Source: Rhodohalobacter barkolensis
Lineage (GTDB): Bacteria; Bacteroidota; Rhodothermia; Balneolales; Balneolaceae
NCBI RefSeq assembly: GCF_002834295.1
Contig: NZ_PISP01000001.1
Location: forward strand, 124,001-188,000
Length of the DNA stretch: 64,000 nt
Direction of reading: 5' to 3'
Of this stretch, positions 43,317 to 51,843 are shown one piece after another. How positions within the stretch are numbered: the first letter of the stretch is position 1; each line of letters starts with the position of its first letter. Position numbers and translations under genes: made by a program. Below the pieces are notes generated by a model, which saw only the letters and a program-made list of their open reading frames with translations, was not told the DNA's origin and did no database searches.

Positions 43317-44446
43317 AAGAGCAGCTCTACCCGGTCAACCCCGATCGTACAAAACCCTGGAATGATCTTCCGGAACTCCCGATTGCCCCGACTCTCTACC
43401 GGGATGTGGATATTTATGAGCAGCTGGGCTTGGCAAAGGAGGCCCTGGCGCTGCTGGCTGGACGAAGTATTGCAATTCCCAACCCCGGTATGCTCATCAA
43501 CTCCATCACCCTGCAGGAGGCGAAGGTATCGAGTGCCATTGAGAATGTGTTTACGACCGATGATGATCTCTACAAGGCGCTCAGTGATTCCAAAGCGGAT
43601 GGTAAAGCACCGGCCCCGGCGAAGGAGGTGCTGCGCTACCGTGAGGCTTTGTGGGAGGGATATCACTATTTGGAGGAGAACGGTGCATTTGACCGGGACT
43701 ATTTTATCCGGCTCTATCAGATTATCCAAGAGAGCGGCGATGAAATCCGTCCGCCATTTGCCAGAACTTTTATACGGATGGGGGGTACCGGTCCGAACAC
43801 AGGAAAGCCAGCCTACACCCCGCCCCGGGGCCAAGGGATAGTGGAGGCCAGGCTCGACAACCTTATCGATTTCCTGAATGATGAGCAGTCACAGCCCGAT
43901 GATGTTCTGCTGAAGATGTGCATTGCCCATTACCAGTTTGAGGTGATTCACCCGTTCCGGGACGGCAACGGACGTGTCGGCCGTATCATGAACCTGCATA
44001 TTATTACGCGGCATCATCAGTTGGATCTGCCCATTCTCTATTTGAGCCGTTATATCCTGGAGCACAAACAGGATTATTATGAATACCTGGCGGGGGTATC
44101 TCAGCAGGGCGACTGGAAGAGCTGGTTTCTCTATATGCTGAAAGCTGTGGAGTGGACTTCACGGCTCACCCTGCGCAAGGTGAATGATATCATCGAAAGC
44201 AAGGAGGAGATACTTGACGTGCTGCGCAGTCAGACGGATGTCCGCCGGCCGGAGGATCTCGCCGAAGCGATCTTTACCCAACCCTATATTAAGGTTAACC
44301 ATCTGACCGATAAAGGCGTTTATGCAGAAAATACAGCGCGAAATTACTTGAATGAATTGGCGGATTTACAAATTCTGGAGAAAAAAGAGATCAAGGGAAA
44401 GCACTACTATATTAACCCGGCATTGGTGGAAATTCTGTCGTATTGA
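43310..44446 (+). CDS. Fic family protein (class II, wHTH C-terminus)
   Basis: A 378-residue paralogue of the 28191-29273 protein. It has the Fic_N-type start (PWNDLPELP), the inhibitory motif SSAIEN at 74-79, the catalytic motif HPFRDGNGRVGR at 214-225 and a C-terminal winged helix (VNHLTDKGVYAENTARNYLNELADLQIL). The ATG at 43310 sits inside the right arm of a palindromic operator. With its own DNA-binding-like domain and no separate regulator gene, autoregulation is plausible. The overall design matches the SoFic-type single-chain AMP transferases; the target protein is unknown. Confidence 0.93.
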   Translation: MPKEQLYPVNPDRTKPWNDLPELPIAPTLYRDVDIYEQLGLAKEALALLAGRSIAIPNPGMLINSITLQEAKVSSAIENVFTTDDDLYKALSDSKADGKAPAPAKEVLRYREALWEGYHYLEENGAFDRDYFIRLYQIIQESGDEIRPPFARTFIRMGGTGPNTGKPAYTPPRGQGIVEARLDNLIDFLNDEQSQPDDVLLKMCIAHYQFEVIHPFRDGNGRVGRIMNLHIITRHHQLDLPILYLSRYILEHKQDYYEYLAGVSQQGDWKSWFLYMLKAVEWTSRLTLRKVNDIIESKEEILDVLRSQTDVRRPEDLAEAIFTQPYIKVNHLTDKGVYAENTARNYLNELADLQILEKKEIKGKHYYINPALVEILSY

Positions 44447-44739
44447 GCAAACTGTCATATTATTCAAAAAGGTGAATCGTCAATTAGTAATTACATCATT
44501 CATTCGGTAATGGTAATTGTAGCGGAGCTGCTGGGGTGTCGTCGCTGGAGCGGAGCTCCGGGACGAGGATATGGGAATGATGAATTGGGCGAGTTTGGGA
44601 TTTGCTGTTTTGGTGCTTGCGTCCTGCGGCTTGAAAACTCTTCAGGCGAACAGCCGCAACTGCACGCCGGAATTCGACAAACGAGGAATAATCGAATAAT
44701 GAATTGTGAAGTGTAATATTCAGATGGGTTAGAGCCGAC

Positions 44740-44866
44740 TATCCCGGAGGGATAGAATGTGATTAGCCCTGGGTGAAGTGAAACGAAACCCAGGGAATAG
44801 AGGCCAACCAAAATTTTCCGCCGAATAGAGGGATTGGTTTGAAATACTGGGTTTTGTTGAGGCGGT
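44740..44866 (-). repeat. E-element, half form
   Basis: P2 is TATCCC-gga-GGGATA. P1 is CCCTGGG...CCCAGGG with the loop TGAAGTGAAACGAAA. R is CCGCCGAATAGAG...TTGAGGCGG. Confidence 0.8.
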
Positions 44867-45085
44867 TCCATAACGAATTGGGTTTGACTAAATACCGTTC
44901 GAAATGTGGTTAAGACATTTTGAACAGCAGAGCTGCAGGTTGTCGTCACCGAAGCAGAGCCCCGGGACGAGAAATGAGGAATGAAACTTGAAAAAACTTG
45001 TCAGGCGAACCGCCGCAAAAGCGCGTCGGAATTCGACAGACGAGGGAGAATCAACGGTTCAGACGAACCGTTGCATAGTGACGAA

Positions 45086-45132
45086 TTGAACTGCGAATGA
45101 CGAATCACGAACGCCGATATGCGATTTGGGGC
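45086..45132. repeat. Heptamer array, GAAY type
   Basis: GAACTGC, GAATGAC, GAATCAC, GAACGCC, GATATGC, GATTTGG. Unit order matches the minus-strand array at 11151-11196, implying copying of whole arrays. Confidence 0.85.
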
Positions 45133-45240
45133 ATAGCTTATAGCCTGGATATACCCTCCAACTCCCAATCGCTATCTAGTGTGCAAAATCTTCGAAAAGC
45201 AAGCCCTGTAAAACAGAATGCCGACAGGTGATTTACACCC

Positions 45241-45366
45241 TGCCCCAGCGGGGTAGCATGTTGGTAGCCCCGGATGAAGTGAAACGAAATCCGGGGGATA
45301 TTAGGCTGGCCAAAATAACCGCCGAATAGAGGGATTGGATTGGAGTACTGGATTTAATTGAGGCGG
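45241..45366 (-). repeat. E-element, half form
   Basis: P2 is TGCCCC-agc-GGGGTA. P1 is CCCCGGAT...ATCCGGGG, a compensated change (GGAT/ATCC instead of GGGT/ACCC). R is intact. Confidence 0.8.
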
Positions 45367-45545
45367 TTCCCTTTAAATTTGGTTAATACGATTTGTGCAG
45401 CTGAGCTGCGGTTTGTCGTCTTCGGAGCGGAGCACTGGGACGAGGAGAGTGCAATTGAATGTCGAATATCGAATGACGAACGCTGAGCTGTGAAGTGACT
45501 TCCTGCTGCCTGAAACTTGCGGCTTGGATAAACCCGTCAGTCTGC

Positions 45546-45588
45546 ATCGTATGCCGTAAAACGAATTCCGTACGCCGTCAACCTCAGC
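45546..45588. repeat. Heptamer array, CCGTA type, abutting a stop codon
   Basis: CGTATGC, CGTAAAA, CGAATTC, CGTACGC, CGTCAAC in strict phase, ending next to the DUF4153 gene stop. Confidence 0.82.
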
Positions 45589-47430
45589 TTACTCTTCAAA
45601 TGAGAAATAGAGTCCGAAGTTTGCATTCAGGCTTGTGATCTCACCGTTTTGCCGTTGACCGGTTATCGAATTGAAGACAAGTTTTACCTTCAGGGATTCA
45701 TTCTGCTGTTCGAGGGTCATCCTCTCAATAGATAAAGCTTCTATTTTCATCGCACCGGTTTCAGGCAGCTCTTCGATAAAGGGTTTAAGTTCAAATACCA
45801 ACGAACGCCCGGTCGCTTTCTCTGTGATATGGATTTCAAGATTTTCGTCTTTCAGTGAAATCGTGTAAACCCGTTCTCCAATGGTTGTCTCAAACTCTTG
45901 TGAACTCAGCCACATCTCAATTTCACCGACATAATGGTCATAACCCTGCAAAGGTACAGGATCTGTCCTGCGCTTTTGCACCTGGAACGTGGCAAAGCCT
46001 GAGCCATCTCCCTCTTCCATCTCCCAGTTACTCACATAATCAATACCGATTAGGCCCGTAATGACTTGAGCATCTGAAACAACATTCATAGTGTCTTTAT
46101 TTGCAAGTACCTCTTTTAGGTCTTCCTCAAAATAGGGCTGAATGGATTGAACACCCTTCAGATCGAGCAGGTACGTAATTCCCGAACTGATCTGCTTTCG
46201 ATCGTTAAATGGGATTTCATTTTCGGTCTTGATGACGGTTCCGTTTTCAGAAAACAGACCGTGTTCTTCTAAATGATATTCCAGTCTGCTTAGCTGACTT
46301 CTTTCAGAGACCTCGAATGCACTCAGCGGACCAAATGAGATCAGTATCATAATCAGAAACAGGGAGGTTGGGATCACTCTGATATCTTTCACTTTACTGA
46401 TCAGGAAATAGATCACCACTCCGGTCAGCCATACGGCCAGGGTTGCAACATAGTATCGATTCACCGTTACACCGTATTCAGAAATCCGGACCCAAATGGA
46501 GAGCATGAGGAGAATGATCAGCGGTATAAGAGCAATATAGTATCCTTTCGAAAACAGGCGTACCCATTTGTGATCATCTTCGTCCTGAATAGGGTAGAGT
46601 AAGAGTAGCCCCAATATTCCCGCGATCGAAAAATTGAGCACAAGGTGAGCCACCCAGCCGTTCGGCCACTGCCACTCGATGATGATCTTGCCCGTGTAGA
46701 GATAGAGAATTACTATGTATACGACGATCAGGGGAATGAGAACATACTGAACAAAAATTCTCAAACCTTTCGGATAGGCTTTCTCTTCGTCCGTTAATTG
46801 ATTGGGATGGGGAACTCCTGATAGAAAGAACCAGGTACCAAAAATTCCGATCAAAAATATAGCTAGCTGCCCATATCGTTTCCCTTCAATGTCGAATTCG
46901 AGAAGTACTTCTAACGAATACATGGCAATCGTTAATCCAACGTACAAAACACCAACATACAGAACGGAGAGTAGAATTCTGAGGAACAGGGTTTTATTGT
47001 AGGCCCAGAAGTCCTGAACACTTTTATCCCCTAAATAAGGTGCAAACGAAACCAAAAGATGAGATGACAGAAACAGCAAGGAGTATCGGTAAAACGCTTC
47101 AGAATTTGAGGGCTCAAAATCTTCGGGCAGAAACAGGTAATAAACGGCAAGCAGAAGAACGGCCGCACCACTGGAAAGGTATCGTTTGATGGGATTCCAA
47201 CTTCTGCTTTCGCTTAAAACGCTGATTGCGAGGAGCAGTGAAATGGATAGTGCAGAGACCCAGCTAAAATTCCGGACCCAATAGTATCCATCCCGCTGAT
47301 CCCACGGTAAATCTACCAGCAAGATGACACCCAAAGTACCCAGAATGGCGAAGGTTAAAACGAAGGGGAATCTGCGAATTGTAGCTGAGGCATTTGAGGT
47401 AATTTGCTGAATAGACGGCAGCCGTATCAT
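45589..47430 (-). CDS. DUF4153 family membrane protein
   Basis: A 613-residue protein. About twelve hydrophobic helices cover the first 400 residues, including FPFVLTFAILGTLGVILLV and FVQYVLIPLIVVYIVILYLY. A soluble C-terminal region of about 200 residues follows. The family landmark WFFLSGVPHP and the helix following YPKGLRIFVQYVLIPL support DUF4153. Function is unknown; some relatives occur near cell-envelope genes. Single gene, ATG at 47430. Confidence 0.85.
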   Translation of the reverse strand: MIRLPSIQQITSNASATIRRFPFVLTFAILGTLGVILLVDLPWDQRDGYYWVRNFSWVSALSISLLLAISVLSESRSWNPIKRYLSSGAAVLLLAVYYLFLPEDFEPSNSEAFYRYSLLFLSSHLLVSFAPYLGDKSVQDFWAYNKTLFLRILLSVLYVGVLYVGLTIAMYSLEVLLEFDIEGKRYGQLAIFLIGIFGTWFFLSGVPHPNQLTDEEKAYPKGLRIFVQYVLIPLIVVYIVILYLYTGKIIIEWQWPNGWVAHLVLNFSIAGILGLLLLYPIQDEDDHKWVRLFSKGYYIALIPLIILLMLSIWVRISEYGVTVNRYYVATLAVWLTGVVIYFLISKVKDIRVIPTSLFLIMILISFGPLSAFEVSERSQLSRLEYHLEEHGLFSENGTVIKTENEIPFNDRKQISSGITYLLDLKGVQSIQPYFEEDLKEVLANKDTMNVVSDAQVITGLIGIDYVSNWEMEEGDGSGFATFQVQKRRTDPVPLQGYDHYVGEIEMWLSSQEFETTIGERVYTISLKDENLEIHITEKATGRSLVFELKPFIEELPETGAMKIEALSIERMTLEQQNESLKVKLVFNSITGQRQNGEITSLNANFGLYFSFEE

Positions 47431-47785
47431 ACTCTATCCTATAAATTTATGCTTAATTGAATGTAGCACTATTTGGGTTTATAAAAAGAAAAAAGCTCCA
47501 CTCTCTTTGTCATGTGCTTTTGTATTAGAGGAAGGATTACGGTATACGATTTGAGATTATCTGGGAAGCTGGACTCTAGAAATAATGGCCTAGAGAAATC
47601 AGCGGAGAAAAGTGAGCAGCCGGGAGACGAAAAGAAAAACTTACCAGCCTCTCGTCGCCGGCGCAGAGCACCGGGACGAGGAGGGGGATTTTGAATGTCG
47701 AATATCGAATGACGAACGCTGAATGTCGATTTGAAGCCTGTTGCCTGTAAACTGCAAATACCGCATGTGTATACTGAATCGGAAA

Positions 47786-47912
47786 TGCCCCAGAGGGGCA
47801 AAATGTGATTAGCCTCGGGTGAAACGCAGTGAAACCCGGGGTTTAGATGAGCCCATTAACATGTCGCCGATCAGAGGGAATGGTTCGAAGTGTAAAGAAA
47901 ATTAGAGGCGGT
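47786..47912 (-). repeat. E-element, half form
   Basis: P2 is TGCCCC-aga-GGGGCA. P1 is CCTCGGGTGAAACG...AACCCGGGG. R begins CGCCGATCAGAGGG and ends TAGAGGCGG. Confidence 0.8.
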
Positions 47913-48178
47913 CACCTCACGAATTTGATGTTACTGTTGAGTCAGGCAATCCCGGTATGTGAATTATGTGAAACTAAAAAACTCCGCTTCTTGTCACGTT
48001 CATTTTTGTGAGAGGGATGGGTTGTCCTGCAGCAGAGCTGCAGACTCTCGTCGCCGGAGTAGAGAACCGGGACGAGGTGATGGTTCGAATATCGAATATC
48101 AAATGACGAACGCTGAATGACGATTTGAAGCCTGTTGCCTGCAACCTGCAAATACAGCATGTGGATGCGGAACCGAAA

Positions 48179-48306
48179 ATGCCCCAACGGGGCATAATAT
48201 GATTAGCCCCGGGTGAAACGCAGTGAAACCCGGGGTTTAGATGAGCCCATTAAAAAGTCGCCGATCAGAGGGCATGGTTCGAAGAGTAAAAAAAATTAGA
48301 GGCGAT
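48179..48306 (-). repeat. E-element, half form
   Basis: P2 is ATGCCCC-aac-GGGGCAT. P1 is CCCCGGGTGAAACG...AACCCGGGG. R is as in the copy at 47786. Confidence 0.8.
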
Positions 48307-48436
48307 CACCTCACGAATTCGATTTTACTTTTGGGACTCCATGTCACGTGTATATGCGTGAGAGTGAGGGGCTGGGTTTTCATACAGCGGAGCTGTGGGT
48401 TGTCGTCGTCGGAGCAGAGCTCCGGACGAGGAATAG

Positions 48437-48491
48437 ACCTGCCGCTTGTCGCCTGCGACCTGCAACTTGAAACCTGCGGCTTGTGACCTGA
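48437..48491. repeat. Heptamer array, CYTG type, abutting a stop codon
   Basis: Eight units in perfect phase: GACCTGC twice, CGCTTGT, CGCCTGC, AACTTGA, AACCTGC, GGCTTGT, GACCTG. It ends at the stop codon of the K+ channel gene. Further arrays at 47692-47757 and 48082-48160 are of GAAT/CYTG type. Confidence 0.87.
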
Positions 48492-50126
48492 TTATGAATT
48501 GCTCAAATATTTCTCCTCAAAAAGGTAGATGCTTTCATCGGTTCCGGCAAGTATTACCTGGTCATTTTCTTTGAATTTGAAGGTCTGAGGGTCAACCGTA
48601 ATAATTTTTTTATCATTTCGGATGGCCATTAAAATAGTGCACCCAGTCTCTTGTCGTACATCACTTTCAGCGAGTGTAGTTCCGACCAGCTGTCCGGCAG
48701 GAAGTTGTTTCAGATTTATCTGCTTTTCTACTGCCAGGGAATCTTCATCTTCAAAGACAGAGGCGGCGAGCATCCGTCCGCTTACCGTGGTAACGGCCTG
48801 TACATAATCGGCCCCGGCATCGAAGATTTTACGAATATTGCCTTTGTTGTTAGCTCGTACAATAATATGTGCTTTAGGATTCAGATGTCTGGCCATAAGC
48901 GTGGCATAAATCGCTTTTGTATCATCCTGAATTGTGACAATTAACGACATGACATCCTCAATATCGGCTTTCTTCAGCGTCTCTGTTTTCGTGATATCTC
49001 CAACAATATCCACGCCCTCTTTCTCCTGAATATCGATCACTTGTACGTCTACGCTTCTGCTTTTTAGAAACCGGGCTGCAGCATCTCCAGACTGCCCGTA
49101 GCCCAGTATCAGAACTTTACTTCGCCTAAATTGTCGAGTAGTGGATTCCGCTTTTTTGCTGAGTTCATCGATCTCCGCTTTTTCTCCGGCAACCAACAGC
49201 CGAATCTTTGAATCCAGAATTAAATCGGGAGAGACAGGACTGTTAAATTCATCTTTTTGCCATGCTCCAATGATGTTCACATGATGATTGTCCAAAAGTT
49301 TAGCCGATTTTACCGACCGATTACAAAGTTCACTTCCCTCTTCAATGTCGATCTCAATTAACTCGATATTATTATCAATTTCTACGCTGTCGATAATTGA
49401 AATTGCAGGGACCTGTTTGGCCAGGCTTTCACCGATAAGTTGCCGTGGGAGGATGGTGACATCGGCACCGGCCAATTTGTAGTACACCTCTTCCTCTTCC
49501 TGGTCCAACACCGCAATGATATTGATTGTTTCAGATGCATTTCTTGCTGTAAGTATGGTACTAATGGATTTTTCAACGGTGGATTGCAGAACCAGGGTAG
49601 ATGCTGAACCGATACAGGCATTGAGTAGAATTGCATCCGACTCAGGGTTACCGACAATCACATTCATGCCTGATAGGTGAAGCTGTGATACCAGCTGATC
49701 ATCCTGTTCAATAATTACATAATCTTTACCGCGCGAGTCTAACTCCTGAATTAAAACATCCGCATGGTTCGAGTAACCACATATAATTACATGGTCGGAT
49801 TTGGAAATTTTTTGAGGCGGGCTTTTTTCAATAGCACGTTTTAGAATCGGGACAATCAACACCGGAAAAGCGAAAAAAACGAGTGCGACACCGGTCACAT
49901 TCATGATTACAATAAAGTAGTTCATAAAATCGCTCTGCCAGGGCGCATAACCGCCGTATCCGCTTGTGGTTAAGGATTCAACGACTACCTGAAGTGACTG
50001 TGAAAAAGTTACATGCTGATCTTCAAAATAGAGCATCGACCACGAAAAGAGGATGGAATAGCTGATGATAATCCCCAATACAGTAAGTATGGAGAAGAAT
50101 ATTCTGTTTGAAAAGTTTTTATCCAT
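48492..50126 (-). CDS. K+ channel-like protein with two RCK (TrkA) modules
   Basis: A 544-residue protein. Two transmembrane helices (about 9-31 and 67-94) flank a pore loop with filter TTSGYGG (53-59), a variant of the usual TVGYG. Two cytoplasmic TrkA-N/TrkA-C modules follow: HVIICGYSNHADVLIQEL near 112, then VLILGYGQSGDAAARFLKS near 343. The Gly-rich GYGQSG loop fits NAD(H)/nucleotide binding; the first loop is weaker (GYSNHA). The C-terminal TrkA-C ends KENDQVILAGTDESIYLFEEKYL. The likely role is regulated K+ conduction. The unusual filter could change selectivity, which sequence alone cannot settle. Confidence 0.88.
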   Translation of the reverse strand: MDKNFSNRIFFSILTVLGIIISYSILFSWSMLYFEDQHVTFSQSLQVVVESLTTSGYGGYAPWQSDFMNYFIVIMNVTGVALVFFAFPVLIVPILKRAIEKSPPQKISKSDHVIICGYSNHADVLIQELDSRGKDYVIIEQDDQLVSQLHLSGMNVIVGNPESDAILLNACIGSASTLVLQSTVEKSISTILTARNASETINIIAVLDQEEEEVYYKLAGADVTILPRQLIGESLAKQVPAISIIDSVEIDNNIELIEIDIEEGSELCNRSVKSAKLLDNHHVNIIGAWQKDEFNSPVSPDLILDSKIRLLVAGEKAEIDELSKKAESTTRQFRRSKVLILGYGQSGDAAARFLKSRSVDVQVIDIQEKEGVDIVGDITKTETLKKADIEDVMSLIVTIQDDTKAIYATLMARHLNPKAHIIVRANNKGNIRKIFDAGADYVQAVTTVSGRMLAASVFEDEDSLAVEKQINLKQLPAGQLVGTTLAESDVRQETGCTILMAIRNDKKIITVDPQTFKFKENDQVILAGTDESIYLFEEKYLSNS

Positions 50127-50385
50127 AGAATTTTAAACGATCACAATTGCGCGTGGACATAAAATCAGCGTATTTATCAAAATAGATGAATTACGGCAAA
50201 TCATAAATGTTTAATTGGAGAATGCAATTTTATTAAATGTGGTCAGAGCATTGTCACCTCAAATATATTGTGATTTTTTCCCGTCCTAGTGCTTAGTTCC
50301 GGGGACGACAATTCTGCAGCTCTACTGCATGAAATATCCGGACCAGCTTTTGAATGTTTTGTCGGTAATGTTATTCGGATACCGA

Positions 50386-50504
50386 CCGCCTCTATTTTGA
50401 TTTGTACTCCAAACCGATCTCTCTTTTCGGCGGGGGAGATGTATGGCTCATATTTACCCCACGCTGACGCGTGGGGCTACCAACATATTGTCCCTCCGGG
50501 ACAG
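50386..50504 (+). repeat. E-element, half form
   Basis: P1 is CCCACGC-tga-CGCGTGGG, a different but still complementary stem. P2 is TGTCCC-tcc-GGGACA. R runs CCGCCTCTATT to TTCGGCGG. Confidence 0.82.
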
Positions 50505-50833
50505 TCAATTCCGGGTAGTGAATTGTGTGCAAGTAAATAGCTCCTATCCATGTCACGCGCTTTTTGCGTGAGAGAGGAAGGGGTGGGTTGTCATACAGCA
50601 GAGCTGCAGGGTTGTCGTCAACGGAGCAGAGCACCGGGACGAGGAGATGGTTTGAATGTCGAATATCGAACGCCGAATAACGATCGGTTGCCCTGAAACT
50701 TATAGTCGGTGTAGTGAGTTATCGACAAGCTCCCCGATTAACTGCATCGGGGCACTGCGCACTGACGTTGGCCTGAAGCCTGCAGCTTGAATCCTGTAAC
50801 TTGTATATACAGCATGTGGATGCGGAACCGAAA

Positions 50834-50960
50834 ATGCCCCAACGGGGCATAATATGATTAGCCTCGGGTGAAACGCAGTGAAACCCGGGGTAAAGAGGAT
50901 GACAATCATGAATCGCCGAATAGGGAGAGTACTTCAGGACCCCGGACAGCGTTGAGGCGA
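50834..50960 (-). repeat. E-element, half form
   Basis: P2 is ATGCCCC-aac-GGGGCAT. P1 is CCTCGGG...CCCGGGG. R is diverged (TCGCCGAATAGGGAG...TTGAGGCGA). Confidence 0.78.
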
Positions 50961-51059
50961 TAATCCTTTGGATGTGTTTATATCTAAATTATAACTCAGC
51001 TAATCTAAAACCCTCATTTTTGTTGGGAGATACTTTATTTCGGCATTATTAAAAAAAAA

Positions 51060-51178
51060 CCGCCTCAATTCTGTTTTGCACCCCAAACTCATCCCACTGT
51101 TCGGCGGGTGGAATGTGTTGATCTGTTTACCCCGGGTTAAAACCCGGGGCTATTCATGTGCTGTCCCTCTGGGACAGG
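51060..51178 (+). repeat. E-element, half form
   Basis: R runs CGCCTCAATTC to TTCGGCGG. P1 is CCCCGGGTT-aa-AACCCGGGG. P2 is TGTCCC-tct-GGGACA. Confidence 0.82.
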
Positions 51179-51308
51179 GTTGATTTGTAGTAAAAGTGAA
51201 GAGAAAATTCCCCTCCATGTCGTGTGCGTTTGCGTAAGAGGGAGGGTTGTCATACAGCGGAGCTGCAGGCTCTCGTCACCGGAGCAGAGCACCGGGACGA
51301 GGAGATGG

Positions 51309-51372
51309 TTAGAATGTCGAATATTGAATGAAGAACACCGAATGTCGATTTGATGCTTGTTCCATGTAATTT
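51309..51372. repeat. Heptamer array, GAAY type
   Basis: GAATGTC, GAATATT, GAATGAA, GAACACC, GAATGTC, GATTTGA, then CTTG units. A partner array lies at 51740-51815 (GAATGAC, GAATTTC, GAATATC, GAACACC, GAATGAC, GATTTGT). Confidence 0.83.
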
Positions 51373-51403
51373 GTATATACAGCATGTGGATGCGGAACCG
51401 AAA

Positions 51404-51520
51404 ATGCCCCAACGGGGCATAATATGATTAGCCCTGGGTGAAACCCGGGGTTTAGATGAGCCCATTAAAATGTCGCCGAATAGAGGGAATAGTTTGGAGA
51501 GAAAAACAAATTAGAGGCGA
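51404..51520 (-). repeat. E-element, half form
   Basis: P2 is ATGCCCC-aac-GGGGCAT. P1 is shortened (CCCTGGGTGAAACCCGGGG). R runs CGCCGAATAGAGGG to TAGAGGCGA. Confidence 0.78.
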
Positions 51521-51843
51521 TCATCTCAGGAATTCGATTTTACTTTGGGACAGTCAATTCCGGTCGTGAATTGTGTGGAACAAAATAGCTCCCCTCCATG
51601 TCACGCGCTTTTTGCGAGAGAGAGGCTGGGCCTGCCTTCTGAATCCCGAATGATTTCGGGAGAAGGAAGGGGTGGCTTGTTCTGCAGCAGAGCTGCTGGT
51701 TGTCGTCACCGAAGCTGAGCTCCGGGACGAGGAGGGAGAATTTGAATGACGAATTTCGAATATCGAACACCGAATGACGATTTGTGGCTTGCTACCTGAG
51801 GCCTGAAACCCGGAAGTATTAATGACGAGTAGTTAGAACTACG

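Larger units (their letters stand above)
44447..45588. other. Intergenic, 1,142 bp: repeats
   Basis: R4 hairpins (44520-44565), R4-end hairpin (44639-44683), E-element (44740-44866), R4 hairpins (44928-44970), R4-end hairpin (44998-45044), array (45086-45132), E-element (45241-45366), R4 hairpins (45399-45443), arrays (45455-45520, 45546-45588) abutting the DUF4153 stop. Confidence 0.78.
47431..48491. other. Intergenic, 1,061 bp: tandem composite repeat units
   Basis: R2 half copy (47588-47657), then three successive units, each in the order CCATGTCACG hairpin, R4 hairpins, GAAT/CYTG array, GCATGTGGATGCGGAA phrase, E-element. The units run about 47650-47945, 47946-48328 and 48329-48491; the last is cut short and ends in a CYTG array. 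Similar units recur at 50510-50960, 51190-51535 and 51540-51830. Confidence 0.8.
50127..51843. other. Intergenic, 1,717 bp: composite units
   Basis: AT-rich leader (50127-50280), R4 hairpins (50282-50330), E-element (50386-50504), CCATGTCACG hairpin (50540-50585), R4 hairpins (50597-50645), arrays (50650-50690, 50770-50805), E-element (50834-50960), E-element (51060-51178). Then CCCCTCC-type hairpin (51207-51248), R4 (51257-51303), array (51309-51372), E-element (51404-51520), R4 (51680-51736), array (51740-51815). Confidence 0.78.

Noticed and set aside
28191-44446. Classic Fic toxin-antitoxin modules
   Set aside because: Both Fic proteins carry the inhibitory motif in the same chain, so no separate antitoxin is needed, and none is adjacent.
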